Source: Calamus simplicifolius
Taxonomy: Eukaryota > Streptophyta > Magnoliopsida > Arecales > Arecaceae
Length of the DNA stretch: 64,000 nucleotides
Assembly: GCA_900491605.1 (NCBI GenBank)
Contig: UESW01000098.1
Coordinates: 31,227 to 95,226 of the forward strand
Direction: 5' to 3'
The notes beneath the pieces were generated by a model that ran no database searches, was not told the DNA's origin, and saw nothing but the letters and a program-made list of their open reading frames with translations. A program made the position numbers and the translations under genes. This document shows, piece by piece, positions 44,250 to 56,673 of this stretch. How positions within the stretch are numbered: position 1 is the first letter of the stretch; each line of letters opens with the position of its first letter.

Positions 44250-46577
44250 TAAATTTTTAAAAAATATTTAGGTTTAAATCTAACCTAATTAAAATCCAAA
44301 AAAAAAATTGATATGTCTTGAATAAGGGCATGACTGGGCTTGACCCAACCCAATTCTGATCCAAAACATAGAAGAGTGGATAGTGCATGGTGTAAAAAGA
44401 AAGGGCCAGGGAGGGAGCAAAGTAATAAGATAAAATTATAATTTTAATGATAGGGTTCATTGTTAGATAAAATTATTTTATTAATTGAGATTTGAATTAT
44501 TTAAAGTTTACTTTTAAGAGTTTGTTATTTATTTTTTTCAATTTTAAGATGACCACAATCTAATTAGATTAGTACAATTTTAGATATATACTAATTTTTC
44601 TTATCACATTTTTTTAGATATCATGATGGGAGATATTAAGGATAATTTATTAAAAAATTAGATTCTAAAGTAATATATTTCTCTCTTATATAATATTACA
44701 CACACATATACATTTAATCTGGCTATACTCAAGAGGATCTATAGACGAATTTAGTCAAGTCTAATTTAGATGATGGGGATTCTACTTTAATGATCTGAGC
44801 TATTAAATGTGATCCACTATCTTAAAATGTTAATGCACTAAAATTCATCTGATTTAAAGATTCTCGACTTTAATATATTAGATAGATCCACTATCGAGAA
44901 GCCTAAAAAATATATTATTTCATATTATGTAAATTATTTAATCTTTTAACTACTTGATGTATAATATGATAGTCTTCAAATTACATAATTTTTTATGTAT
45001 AAGAATTTTAAAAATAAAATTATAGACAATAGCTCAAATTATTGATATGAAACCTCCATAATTTAAAACTAAATATGATCAAATTATATGAACATCCTTT
45101 TTGATGTAGCTAATTCAAATATATATCATTTGATTTTTTAATTATTTTTTTAATATTTCATATTCTAATTAGTTTTTATTTTATATCATAAGAATCATGG
45201 GAAAAGTAGGACAGGAAAGGAAAAAAAATGAGGTAATTTTATGCTAGCCCAACCTTTTCTCTTATAAATCTTTTGCATATTTATTCTTTCTTATATATAT
45301 ATATCTTCTTTTTTTTTTTTTTAATTCAAGACCAAATGCTATAAACATGAATCCTCTCTAATATAGCCAATGCAAATATATAATTGGATTTTCTTTTAAT
45401 TATTTTATTTAATATTTTAGATTCCAATCAATTGTTATTTTAAATCATAGGTATCACAAGAAGAATAGGAGGGAAGGGAAAAAAAGATGTGATTTTTATG
45501 AGAGCCCTTTTTCTCTTATAGATATTTTGTACATTTATTATTTCCATCATATATATACTTTTGTTCTTGACTTCTATTATTTTTCTATTCAAGACCAAAT
45601 GCTATAATCAACATGGTCATGCAAAGCATCTTTTCGTAATTTAGTTAGTACATTTTTAATTACATAAATAGTTCTTTGTATTTTTTATTTATTTTGTCTT
45701 TTGATATATTTATAAAAATTACTTCAATAGACTAGTTATAAAATTTGTTGTTAATTATTTAGAGTATATTTCTTTTAGATTTCCATATTTTATCCATCTC
45801 TATATGTATGTGCATAAACCAAGGGGAAGGGTTCAAAATTGCTTTTCATTAAAATATTTACTACAATGATAGTATTAAAAATAGGGTGGTTTGCAATTTT
45901 TTTAAAAAATAGTCTATAGTGATGGTAAAATTGGGATCTACTGAAGTCAAACTCCTCTAATAACTAAGATACATTTGAGCTAACTATGGGCCAAAAATAC
46001 TAAAAAAAATAACTCAGCCAATATAATATAAATTGTAAAACTTAAACTAAAACCAACTCTTTAAAAGATGCCCTTAGAGCATTGCTAAAAGTAATGCTTC
46101 ATTGACAAGCCAATATCTCACTGGTGCTTCAAACAATAATAAACAATTTTAAGTTGACTATGGAGTAAATTTGATTTTAGTACAATTAATTACTCAAGTT
46201 TTTCATGGGGTGCCTTTTGTCCTGTTGCAAAATTTATTTGAAAATTTTATTAGCATAAAATGTTAAAGTCTTCGTGGACTTACTTTTCAAACATAAAATT
46301 CTATTGTAACGAAAAAAGGGTAAACTCTTAACTATGGAGAACTTTAGAGAAAGAATTAACTTGAATGTTTCCATTGTACCTTTATAAATTTGACCGGAAA
46401 TATTGTAAGACTTTTTTATCAATTAGCACTCTATTAAGAAAATTTAGATTTAGTTTCAGTTTACTCGACACCACTAACAATCCAACTAATATATTCAATT
46501 TATGGCATGACTAGAGAAGAATTAATGTGAAGACTTGCTAAATGTATGGATAAATTTTTGCTGCTAGATAATTTGGT
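44250..46577. other. AT-rich stretch without recognised gene
   Basis: It contains two diverged copies of a roughly 250-base segment (about 45110-45350 and 45350-45610), each with GATTTTCT/TTAATT, a GGAAAGG...AAAAAAATG block, TTTCTCTTATA...TTTTG and CAAGACCAAATGCTATAA. No coding homology is seen. Confidence 0.55.
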
Positions 46578-48360
46578 GGGTTTTTTTTTTTGGTAACAAA
46601 GGATCAACCATAGATCCATCACAATCTTAGAAAACCAGTACCATGAGAGTCAACTTCCACATCAATATCAACTGAGGAGAGAAATTATCTATCCAAATCA
46701 GGGTTCCTTAAGGCTATGTGTCATATCAATATGAAGCACATGATGACAAAAAAAATTAAGAAAGATAAATTAGAGTGGAAACTCCTCAATAAAGGGTAAA
46801 GACAAGTGAAATCTATCCCTTATAACCAACTAATGACCATGGCTGAATTCTCCTCCAAAATACATCTAGAAGTAAGGAATTAGATAAACCTTTTTGTACT
46901 CCCTACTAAACAACCATTAACTCAACACATGGAACAATGGAGAGTTGAAGGCGGTAGAACTATCCAACAAAAGTTTTCATAGGAATCCTCGATAAGAAAT
47001 CTAGCACAGAACTATGTTTTAATAGAACCATTAAAATTAATTTGCAGCATACATGGAGGAGGGGGTTGCCAAGAGACATGAAAATGATATTAGGATTGAA
47101 AACCCCTTTGAAAAAAAAACCTTGTTTTGAGCCTTCCAAATCAGCTATAGAGATAAATAAGCAAGCATTGGATAAAACTCATATTCAAATAATTTGGATT
47201 AGACAAAATAAATTGTAGAGCCGATTGGATAGAATAAACCTAGTAAAGGTAGTGTAACTAAATTTGATCCCAAATCAAAACTGATGTTAGGCAATTAAAG
47301 AACAAATGATCTCTGTCTCTATCTCTAAATAGCACTTATAACATATAGAGTCAATCGAGGATATTTTACTAGAAACCTGAATAGTAGTGGAAGACTACCA
47401 TTGAATAGGTTTTAGATGAAATGAAGGAACTTGGATTGAGCTTTCTACTTCCAAATTCTAGAAATGATAGAATCCTCCTAAGAAGTATCTCTGTAACTAA
47501 TTGAATTATACACTGATTTACAAGAGATGGCAAATTAAAAATTAGGACCCCAAGCTAACATATCCACATGACCAAGACCAGCAATAGCGACACTTAAAAC
47601 CTACAAAGAATCTCCTATGGAAAAAGTTATTATAGAGTATTGATATTCCAACTACTTGCCTCGTTAGGAAGAGATACTAAGAAACATGTGGATATCAAGA
47701 GAATTGAAAGTAAGAACTAATTTGTAAAAGGAATAGATCTAAAGTTTAAGAAGGGGTGAAATAAAGTACTTATACTATAATCATTACCAATATAGCAAAT
47801 GAATTTATTATAGATCCCAAAGCCAAAATCAATTCTCATCAAATAACAGTAACTCCTACCCATACCACTTGAAAGTCTATTTAAAAAAAATTATATTTAG
47901 CAAATAGAATTTTATAAAGAAGGCTATCTAGCGGTTATCCTACCAATATCTTACACAAAAAGCCTTCTACCAATCTTACAATTTTAGAATCCTAGTCCTT
48001 GTGCATGAGTTCTAGAAAATTCAATATAGCTCAAGGTAAATATGCAAGGTATGCTGATGATAATCATGTTCTTAGATAAAGCGATAGATGGTATGATCCA
48101 ACTAATGAATAAAAGAATAATAACAATGGTTGAACTAAGATATGGATTGGCATTGAACACAATATGGACTTCACCAAGATATATCTACTAGCAAAAGCTA
48201 AAGATCTTACCTTTTAAAACTTGAATATCAATGGTTTTCAATTTTCCATCTGATAGCAATATACCCAAATAGATATATTTGATTAGAGTGCAATGAAAAG
48301 ACCTTTCTAGATATAGAAAAAGCTAGAAAAGAGGTTAAGAAAAATTTCTTTTTCCCCAAG
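46578..48360 (-). mobile_element. L1-type LINE, 5'-truncated
   Basis: A T-run at 46579-46592 on the plus strand is the poly(A) tail of a minus-strand non-LTR element. Upstream on the minus strand the RT C-terminal blocks YLGILL (near 48270) and ILVKSILCSMPIHILVQPLL (near 48170) are readable. The zf-RVT domain block DHLFFNCLTSVLIWDQI lies near 47310-47260, and an ALQFILSNP...KTRFFFKG tail near 47150-47100. Frames are broken by many stops. The RT active site is not found, so the copy is 5'-truncated near 48360. Confidence 0.7.
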
Positions 48361-49801
48361 TAAGGATCTCGTCGGCTTTGCCACAAGAGGTTGTCTGTTT
48401 TCATGCAACTTTTGGACGTGTAAGTTCTTGCTTGCTTAGAGGGGTTCTCCTCCTTTTTTTTTTTTTTTTTTCTTTTCTTTATTTTTTTCATTTCTTTTGA
48501 TCTTGGACGGTTGATTTTGGATCATCTCTTTCGTTTTTCATTTCGTTTTCTTTCTCTTATTTTCTTCTTTTATTTCCGTTTATTTTCTTTCATGCCCTCA
48601 ATAAAAGTAATTAAACTATATTCAGCCGTTTTCTTCAACAAATCAATACAATATAAACACTCAAAAATTTTATTTTAAATTATAAAATAAAAGTATCATA
48701 ACTTGAAAATTAAGAAAGTTTAATACTAGTTTTTTTTTTCACTCTTTTAAATGCTTAGGATGGATGGGATGTAAAGGCCCACTTAATTTTATCAAGAAGA
48801 ATGAGTAATTTAAACACATTTGACTAGTACCTAATCCTCAATGACTTTACCGGTTGCATTTTATTAGTATATGAGTTCTTATGGATGTTTAAACCCAGAA
48901 GGATTGCTTGCCTTGCGAAGCCGTGAACCAGATCTAGCATGCACCATGAATCCCATTTACATCGTAACATTTGCATTCACACACAAGATGAGATCGAAGA
49001 GATCCATATCATTCATTGAATAAGCCCGGTGGCTTTCTTGAACTTGCAGAAACCTTCAGGCTAGCTAGCCAAGTTGCAGTGGAGTAGTGATCGATCGAGA
49101 TGAAGGAACTTATGAGACTTTGAGGAGAGCAATTTTAAAAACTCCTTGATTTAGCTCTTATTTCCTTCATTGATTTCAAAAACTCGAAAAAGAAAATAAA
49201 CCAGAACAAAAAACGTATACGACGGAACTCCTTTGTTTTTCAAATTATTTGTAAAATCTTAAAGCTTTTGGATGCAATGATTTATTGCTCTCGAGAAACA
49301 ATGAAAACAAACGCATGGTATATGGCAGGAGTTCCATGCAAATGCGATCTTCAGCGTTCTTCTCGTAAAATTTCATCGATTTGGATAGAAGCAAAAACAG
49401 CAGCAACAACAACAATTCCAAACGTACAGGCTTAGTTATCTATACAACGCTTCGCCGGTCTAGAAGATTATCAGGTATCCGCTAACACTTCTCGTTAGCT
49501 TCCATTTCAACTTACAGATCAATGATAAAAAACCACAGATCTAAATCAGAGAACTGGAAGTCACGAATAGAGGATACATGAGAATCATGAACAGAGATCA
49601 TTCATTTAATATAAACAAATGATCATCGTTACAAAAGTTCCCAATCCAGAGACATCAATAAACTTCAGCCCCTCATATAGGGAAATTGGGGTAAAGCCGA
49701 CTTTATTCCAGGTTTCTATAAACACACAGACCGACCTCGGAGGTTACAACTGGTCTCTTAGCTTTACATGAACACAAGCTTCACCCCAGCCATTATCTCT
49801 T
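48361..49801. other. Intergenic stretch 3' of the zinc-finger locus
   Basis: A long T-run lies at about 48450-48470. Otherwise no coding or repeat homology is recognised. The part near 49560-49800 is less AT-rich and could include the 3' untranslated region of the zinc-finger gene. Confidence 0.5.
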
Positions 49802-50580
49802 TTATAAATTCTTCATCACTCGACACCCCGGCTCAAACCCTACCCCCCTCTCCTCCTCGGCCAACAGCTCCTCGACCCAACCGAATTCAGAGAAGTCGAA
49901 GAACTCTCCATCCTTGGAAGAGAGGAAGGTGCACCCACCGTAGGCAAGGCCAGTGCAGGCACAGGCACAGGCACTAAAGGCAGATCCGCTGCAGGCAAAG
50001 CCGGAGTCTCTATCCTCATGGGCTTTGCCACGCAGCGGCCGATGCCGCAGCGGAAGCAGTCGCGGAAGACCACCGGGCGCAGCTGCTCAGGGGTGTGAGC
50101 AAAGAAGCAGATGCGCGGGTGCAGGCGTCGCCGTTCACGCACACACGGGTGCGGTAACGGGTGGGGTGGAGCCAGAACTCGAAGACGCCGTGGGCGCACT
50201 CGCAGCCCTTGCCCCGGGGGCATTCCCCCCTCAACCGGAACTCGGGGCAGAAGATGCCGCTGTATCGATACTTGGTGGGGTCGCGGCGCCGCGCCTTCTC
50301 TCCCCGGTGGGCGTATGGACACTCGGTCCAGTCATGGCTCCTGGTCTTGGAGCAGCGTTTCACTTTATAGGTGTACATGATGAACTCATCCGATTGGTCC
50401 TTTAGGTCGACCCTACCGAGGCACCCCTGGTGCTGCTGCTAGTGCTGGCACTACCAGCAGCGGCCACCGAGGAGCCGGCAGTGGCATAGCAGGACAGCCG
50501 AAGTAAAGGGGGATGGGGACGGGGTGGCCGGGGTGGTGAAAGAACGCAGAGTTCTTATTGGGGTCACCTTGCATTGCCAT
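49802..50580 (-). pseudogene. RR-TZF (plant tandem CCCH zinc-finger) protein gene, frameshifted
   Basis: Plant RR-TZF proteins bind RNA and DNA and act in mRNA turnover and stress or hormone signalling, often in P-bodies and stress granules. Start: ATG 50580 (MAMQGDPNKNSAFFHHPG). After a frame change near 50410, DEFIMYTYKVKRCSKTRSHD + WTECPYAHRGEKARRRDP gives the Arg-rich RR region. CPEFRLRGECPRGKGCECAH fits C-x8-C-x5-C-x3-H. The second finger (C-x5-C-x4-C-x3-H) is cut by a one-base loss near 50112: VCVNGDACTR, then ICFFAHTPEQLRP in another frame. A third shift near 49930 leads to the usual C-terminal motif FGWVEELL. The family is normally intronless, so the shifts mean a pseudogene or base errors. 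Confidence 0.85.
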
Positions 50581-50742
50581 ATAATAGAGGGATGGGCAGA
50601 TAGATGGATGAAAGTAGGAGGAGAAGAAGAAAGAGGGGGCAGCGGTGGAGATGGGTTTCAGAAGAAGGGCAGAGAGATCACAGAGAACTAGAGAAGAGAG
50701 AGCTTTGTCTGCTTCTTTGATCGATGAGGGCAACCGGAGAGG

Positions 50743-50752
50743 GCTATTTATC
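50743..50752 (-). promoter_or_regulatory. TATA-like box of the zinc-finger locus
   Basis: The minus strand reads GATAAATAGC about 165 bases upstream of the ATG at 50580, in a position suiting a core promoter with a CT-rich leader. Confidence 0.4.
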
Positions 50753-53700
50753 GTGGTTGCCGATATGTCGGTCTCTATAGTTTTGTGCTAAGTGTAAGCT
50801 CGCCCTTGATTTCTCTCCACCTCACAGCTTCATGCATGGCCAACTGGATTCACACTTGATTCACCTCTGCTGTAAATTTCAACGCCATGGAATGAATGAA
50901 GGATTAATGTTCGTTTCTTTTTTGTGCTCCTTTGTGCATTTAAGCTGTATTAGAACCATGAGAATAATGAAAATACAGAGTATTAGTGTTGGTACAAGTG
51001 CATAAAAATACATAGAAATCAGAAGATTATATATATTCATTTTCAGGGATGCGACAGAAGAATGGGTGAGACAACAAGCAAAAGCAGACAGTGATGAGAG
51101 CTTGTTAAATCATGGATCAATTGTTCATTAGTGTTGTTTACTAACTTGCTGATCATGTTCATGAAAATTCATGGTTGTTATATGGCTGATTTGAATAACG
51201 TACTGGCCTAGGGTTATGATTTCTGAGTAAAATGATTATATACTATAATTATTTTACTTAAAGAAAGATAAAAAATTCTGCTTGTTTCAAAGAAATGGTC
51301 AAGTATAATGTCATGGTTGGACTGCTGACTAATATGTTAAGAAGTAGAGTATATTATTTCCAAGCAAGATTTGTAAAACAGTGCACGAGATGTGATTAGC
51401 AGTATAAAATAATAGCCTGAAACCTGTAGATGGGTATAAAAATAAGATATCGGACTGAAATTCATTTTAGACTCCCTATCTCTAAACATCTAGGTTCATG
51501 ACCGTATAATTTTATTGTTGTTGTCGAATAAAATGGTGACACATCATCTAAGGAGCAGTGAAATAAAATCATGTCAAATCTAAAGTTATATAAACTCATA
51601 TTTACAGGCATTGTCCATTCTAAAAATTCATTATACACAAAATGATAAGTATATATAAAAAAAAGCAAAAGAAAAGAGAGATAAGAATGCATAAATTAGA
51701 AAATTATCAAGATTTCGAGCTGTAGCTTCATTAATTTGTTGCCTTTCATGCATGTCTTCCGAGTGTCTCATGGTGATGGGGACCACTTGAGAACCAGATA
51801 TGCATTACTGAAGTAACTCATCTTTAGTAGGTGGGATTTGGACCGTCCATATCTCCCTCAACGGACGTAATTAAGAGAGTCCCCCGGATCCCTCGCTGCC
51901 AAACAAAGTAATTAAAAGACTCGTCAAGGGAACCAGCCATTTGATCCATTAGCAAGCGACAAGCAAACGCGAGGCATCTGAACGTGGGTCCCTCTGGAGC
52001 TTTGCGAGCGGTTTCGTTCTTTTGTTCTGCAGCTCCGACTACCATGCAAAGCGGTGGGTGGCCACTTTTGGTGCTTAGCGGATTAGCGTCAGCTATCTCT
52101 AGTTTATCTCCCAGTGCCGACCAAAATTTTTTTTTTTAATCTTTGGGTTAACTTTTTGATCATCTTCCTTTCAAGTGATAACCGAAGCAAGGCAGGTTTA
52201 ACTCAAATTTGGCTCACCTTGTGGCGATGCCATTCTCGAGTCGATTCGTATATTTTTAAGCCAAACTCGAGCTGTTGATGAAACACTTGGCTAAAAGATC
52301 AGATCTGATGATTAGTCGGTCGGTTTCTTTGATCTTTTTGTTTGGATGTGCAGCAAAAGAATTGAGAGTCAAATTTGGTGTTTAGTGAGTGAACGAGTCC
52401 GCAATTTTTCAGAGAGCAAGTGCGACTACGTTACTAACTATTGTTCTCTTTCTATTCTGTTTGTATTCTCACTTGTGTGGATAGAGGTGTCTCAAAAGTA
52501 GTTTTGGATTACTCATAAAGGAAGAATCCTTCGTCGGTGCTCACGACGCCGACCCCTCTACGTGAACAGAACCAAAAACTAAGAAAAAACCCTAATGAAC
52601 TCGGGTTTCAGCTCCGGATGGCTAATACGACAATTAAGATATATATGAAACTGAACAAGAAGCTGTGTACCTCGTATTTATTTATCAAATAAGAAAATAT
52701 AGAAAGAATTTCATTAATTATATTACGTAATGAACCATTTTGATACTTAAAATCTTGAAATCGTTAGTATGCTTATTTTTCTTGCTAGAATTCTAAGCTT
52801 GGCAAAATCACGTTACCTCAAAGAGGAATTTTGATGTAATGATCATGTTCTACTCCGAATGAATGGAGATGGAGAACATGCATATGTTTCGTATTCAAAG
52901 AAATTGGCAAAGGGATCAAATAACTCAAACTATTTAACATATAATAAGTTTGCAATTATCTAAATATTCTTAAAACAGCTGAATTATGAAAAAGGAAATC
53001 AATAAATAGCCTAATATAATTAGGAGGGCTAATGAAGGAAAAAGGATAACAAAAGTTTAAAAAGTCTGATATTCAAAGAAATAAAAATCTATATTAAAGG
53101 GGCAAGTTCATTAATAATAACCATGAAAAGGCTTATTCTAGAAATGTAATGTTTTGAAAGGGCAAAATGGGCATCAAAATGGTGCAGTATTAAGAAATAT
53201 TATATTTTCAGATTTGTTTGTAGGAGGGAAAAAAAATACATAAGGATATATTTTAATATTTTATACTGAAAAGCTTTTATGTTTTCTTTATAAAAAGTTA
53301 GAGAAGTCGTGAGAAATCATTTTTAGGGGGACGAAGATGGGAGAACCCCATCAACACCATCCAAAAAAAAAATGTTAGTAAAATTAAATTTTGTGTATTA
53401 TAGCATACTGGATATCTATCACCATCTATATGCATTTGTCAGTGCATTTTATTTCACTTTAATTTAATAGCATGTGTACACATATATCTATTACTTCATA
53501 TAAATATGGTAATTATATATTATAGAAGAATAGAGGCAATGATGAGAACCGAGTACCTCGGGATATCATTAGTGAAGAATCCATTGTAAAGAAAGAGAAT
53601 AAAGAGAGTGTAGTCATCAAAGAATAATTTTTTAATCTAATTAATGTGCCCTTGAACAAACAATTTTTTATAGGAAATTAAAAGAAAGTTTATGTCCTCT

Positions 53701-54769
53701 TTCATAAGACCCATTAAAAGACTTAATAAGGTTTTTCCAATGCTACTTTTATACTTTTGAGTTACCTAGGTTATGAATTAGTTTTTATTTTAGTGAGTAT
53801 AAAACATTCATAAAAAAGAGTAAGTTTATTTTCAATAGATAAAATTATTATTTCAGTTGAGGTCGATCATACTAAAAAACATCATTGGCAATCAAGCCCT
53901 AGCTTGAACTTAGCACAATCTAGATAGGAAAAAATTATTTTTGAGCTTGATATTAAGCTTGAGCCTCATCAAACATAGTCTCTAATGGATCCTACTTTTA
54001 ATAGCTTGATTCCCCCCTTCAATGAGTGAGATTATTCCATTACGATTCAACTTCAATGAGGAGGCGAGGCATTCTAGGGTTTCTATCCTATTTAACTTTT
54101 TCGCCCCTTCACCTTTAAGGTAATCAAAATCTTAGCCGTTGGATCCAACAACGATCATTTACATATAATATACCTATAATATTATTTTCATCCTTATTGA
54201 GCCTAGCTTTGCTCCAGCTTAGCTTGTTCTTGTTTTCAAGCCCGAGGCTTACAACCAATATTGACTTGCTTACACTTGGGCCATATTTGTTGGAGCCTAA
54301 TTTTGAATAGAGACAAATCATTCATGAGTGCCTCGATTTAATTGTTAATTCATAATGCCTTTCTAAGAATTGACAAGATATTTTGATGTAAACTGAAACA
54401 TCTAGGCCAAATTTTATTATGGATTTTAGTTAGGGATGTACAATAAGTAGCAGTTGAAACTTAATACAATGAGGTAGAAGCAAAATCAGGCTAGCCCGAT
54501 TTAGCTTTGTGACTCCTACTTTTTAAGACATATCAAAAGTAGACATGACAAATCTTCTTTCCCCCTCTTTAATAATGATAAGTCTAATAACAATATGCTT
54601 CAATAATTTATCTATGGAATATGATTTAGGTAATTGTTAAATTGACAATCAATCATTGTTTATATTGTAGACAAGATTTGGTATTGCATATTGTTTATAC
54701 ATGCTATCCTATTGGTATAAAGTGCTTCAATTTATGCTCAAGATAAATGCGATGTAACACTCAGGGCTT
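50753..54769. other. Intergenic stretch without recognised gene
   Basis: I found no coding homology on either strand. 51830-52070 has balanced base composition and could be promoter or decayed gene sequence. The remainder is AT-rich. Short open frames show no family signature. Confidence 0.5.
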
Positions 54770-55227
54770 ATTTGGTTCGTAGAGCTCACCCCTTAGAATC
54801 AAAATTGAAATCATGATTCTAGATTTCAATTTTGATGACAAGCACCTATTTTAAAAGAATTAGTATTTAATTCTAATTTTACTTAGAATCTAAATCCTGT
54901 ATTAAGGGAGATTTGGAATCTAAACCCCTTACCTAAGATCATAAATCCATTCCAACCAATTGTGACCTAACATATTCTACAAATATAATATAATATAATA
55001 TAATATATTTATTATAATAAATAAAATACTAAGTTAGTATTAATTATTATATTTTTTATTATATATTATGTTATTATAATAATTAATTATAAATATTATA
55101 ATAGAATATTATGAAAATGTAATATTAATTATATATTTAAAACAATAATATATAATATAATATATAATATGATATTATCATAATAAATAATGATGTAATT
55201 ATTATTCATATGTAATATATAGTAGTA

Positions 55228-55269
<42 letters not shown>

Positions 55270-55357
55270 TATATAACTTCATATACATTTTAATATTATT
55301 ATTAAGATTCAGAAACTATATTTTGATTCCGATTATGATACCGATCCAAGCAAACCC
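54770..55357. mobile_element. MITE-like element with TTTGGTTCG / CCAAGCAAACCCC ends
   Basis: The left end reads AGGGCTTATTTGGTTCG. The right end CGATCCAAGCAAACCCCTAA is its imperfect inverse. The interior is nearly pure AT with a TA microsatellite (about 55236-55266). Confidence 0.5.
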
Positions 55358-55475
55358 CTAATTTAGAAATAATATATAACTTCATATACATTTTAATATG
55401 TATTATTAGGATTCAGAAACTATATTTTGATTCCGATTATGATACCGATCCAAGTAAACCCCTAATTTAGAAAAG
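55274..55475. repeat. Tandem duplication of the MITE right end
   Basis: A segment of about 100 bases, TATAACTTCATATACATTTT through AAACCCCTAATTTAGAAA, occurs twice in direct tandem with a few differences (CCAAGCAAACC versus CCAAGTAAACC). Confidence 0.85.
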
Positions 55476-55722
55476 AAAATGATAGAGATATGAAACAACT
55501 GCCGAGTCACTAGCTAAATGATCCACATGAAGGCCGATAGGACAAATCAAAAATTGCTAATTGGCTTGAGATTTATTGAAGTTTTATGATCACTAAGGAT
55601 GTTAATGATAATTGTGGATCATGGAATATGGGATATGGCTTCTAAAAAGATCGAGTCATCCCTCGTATCGACACATGTATTTCTATTTCGATTTACACTT
55701 ATTCTAGCAATTGAAAGTCAAC

Positions 55723-55725
55723 TTA

Positions 55726-55782
<57 letters not shown>
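55723..55782. repeat. TA microsatellite
   Basis: About 28 TA units directly precede the left end of the second CACTA element. The insertion used TAT or a similar triplet inside the run. Confidence 0.95.
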
Positions 55783-55785
<3 letters not shown>

Positions 55786-55794
55786 TACAAAAAA

Positions 55795-56450
55795 TTAAAA
55801 TATTGCGATGCCAAAATGCGTCGCTAATGCATCACTAACAAGCTATAGCGACGCAATAAAGGCATCGCTAAAATATTCATCGTAATTTTAATTTATCGCA
55901 ATTGCATCGCTAAACAGCGACTCTCTGCGATGCCCTAAATGCATCGCAATATATTACGACGTCCCTAAATGCGTCGCAATATTGCAATGCAGCCTAAATA
56001 CGTCGCTACTTTAAAAATAAAATTTTTAAAAATATTTATGAAAAAATCTTATCGCAATTGCATCGCTAATTAATTAATTTATTAAAAAAATAAAAGAAAA
56101 TAATTTTTAATATTTTTAAATTAATTGCAATAAAAAATAGTGTCACTAATTAATTAATTAATTATTTTTAAAAATAAAATAAATTAATTTTTAATTTTTT
56201 AAAAATAATTATGATGCCCTAAATGCGTCGCAATATTGCGACGTATACTAATGCGTCGCTACTTTAAAAATATTTTTTTTAAAAATATTTGTGACAGACT
56301 ATCTTGTCGCAATTGCGTCGCTAATTAATTAATTTATTTTTTTAAAAAAATTAAAATAAAATATTTTTTAATTTTTTTTAAATTAATTGCGATGAAAAAT
56401 AGCGTCGCTAATTTATTTATTTATTTTTTAAAAATAAAGTAAATTAATTT
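55795..56450. repeat. Left subterminal repeats of the second CACTA
   Basis: GCGACGCAAT, ATGCGTCGCTA, AATTGCGTCGCTAATTAATT and variants recur in both orientations with 20-60 base spacing. Many copies are decayed at the CG (GCATCGC, GTGTCAC), consistent with loss of methylated cytosine. Confidence 0.85.
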
Positions 56451-56673
56451 TTAATTTTTAAAGTAAATTAATTTATTTATTTAAAAAAATAAACTACTAT
56501 AAATTAAACTTTCTAATACAATGTAATTGCTAATACAATTGACCAAAACAATCATTACAAAATTTTCAAAATAGATAAAAATTTATTTTATTAATTATTT
56601 AAAATTTTTATACAAAATAGAAAAAATAAAAAAATCAAGTAGTGAAAAAAATACATCAAGTATCTGCAGGTGG

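Noticed and set aside
48030..48060. A plus-strand YADD-like RT motif
   Set aside because: The surrounding RT and zf-RVT blocks read on the minus strand, and no other RT motif flanks it on the plus strand.
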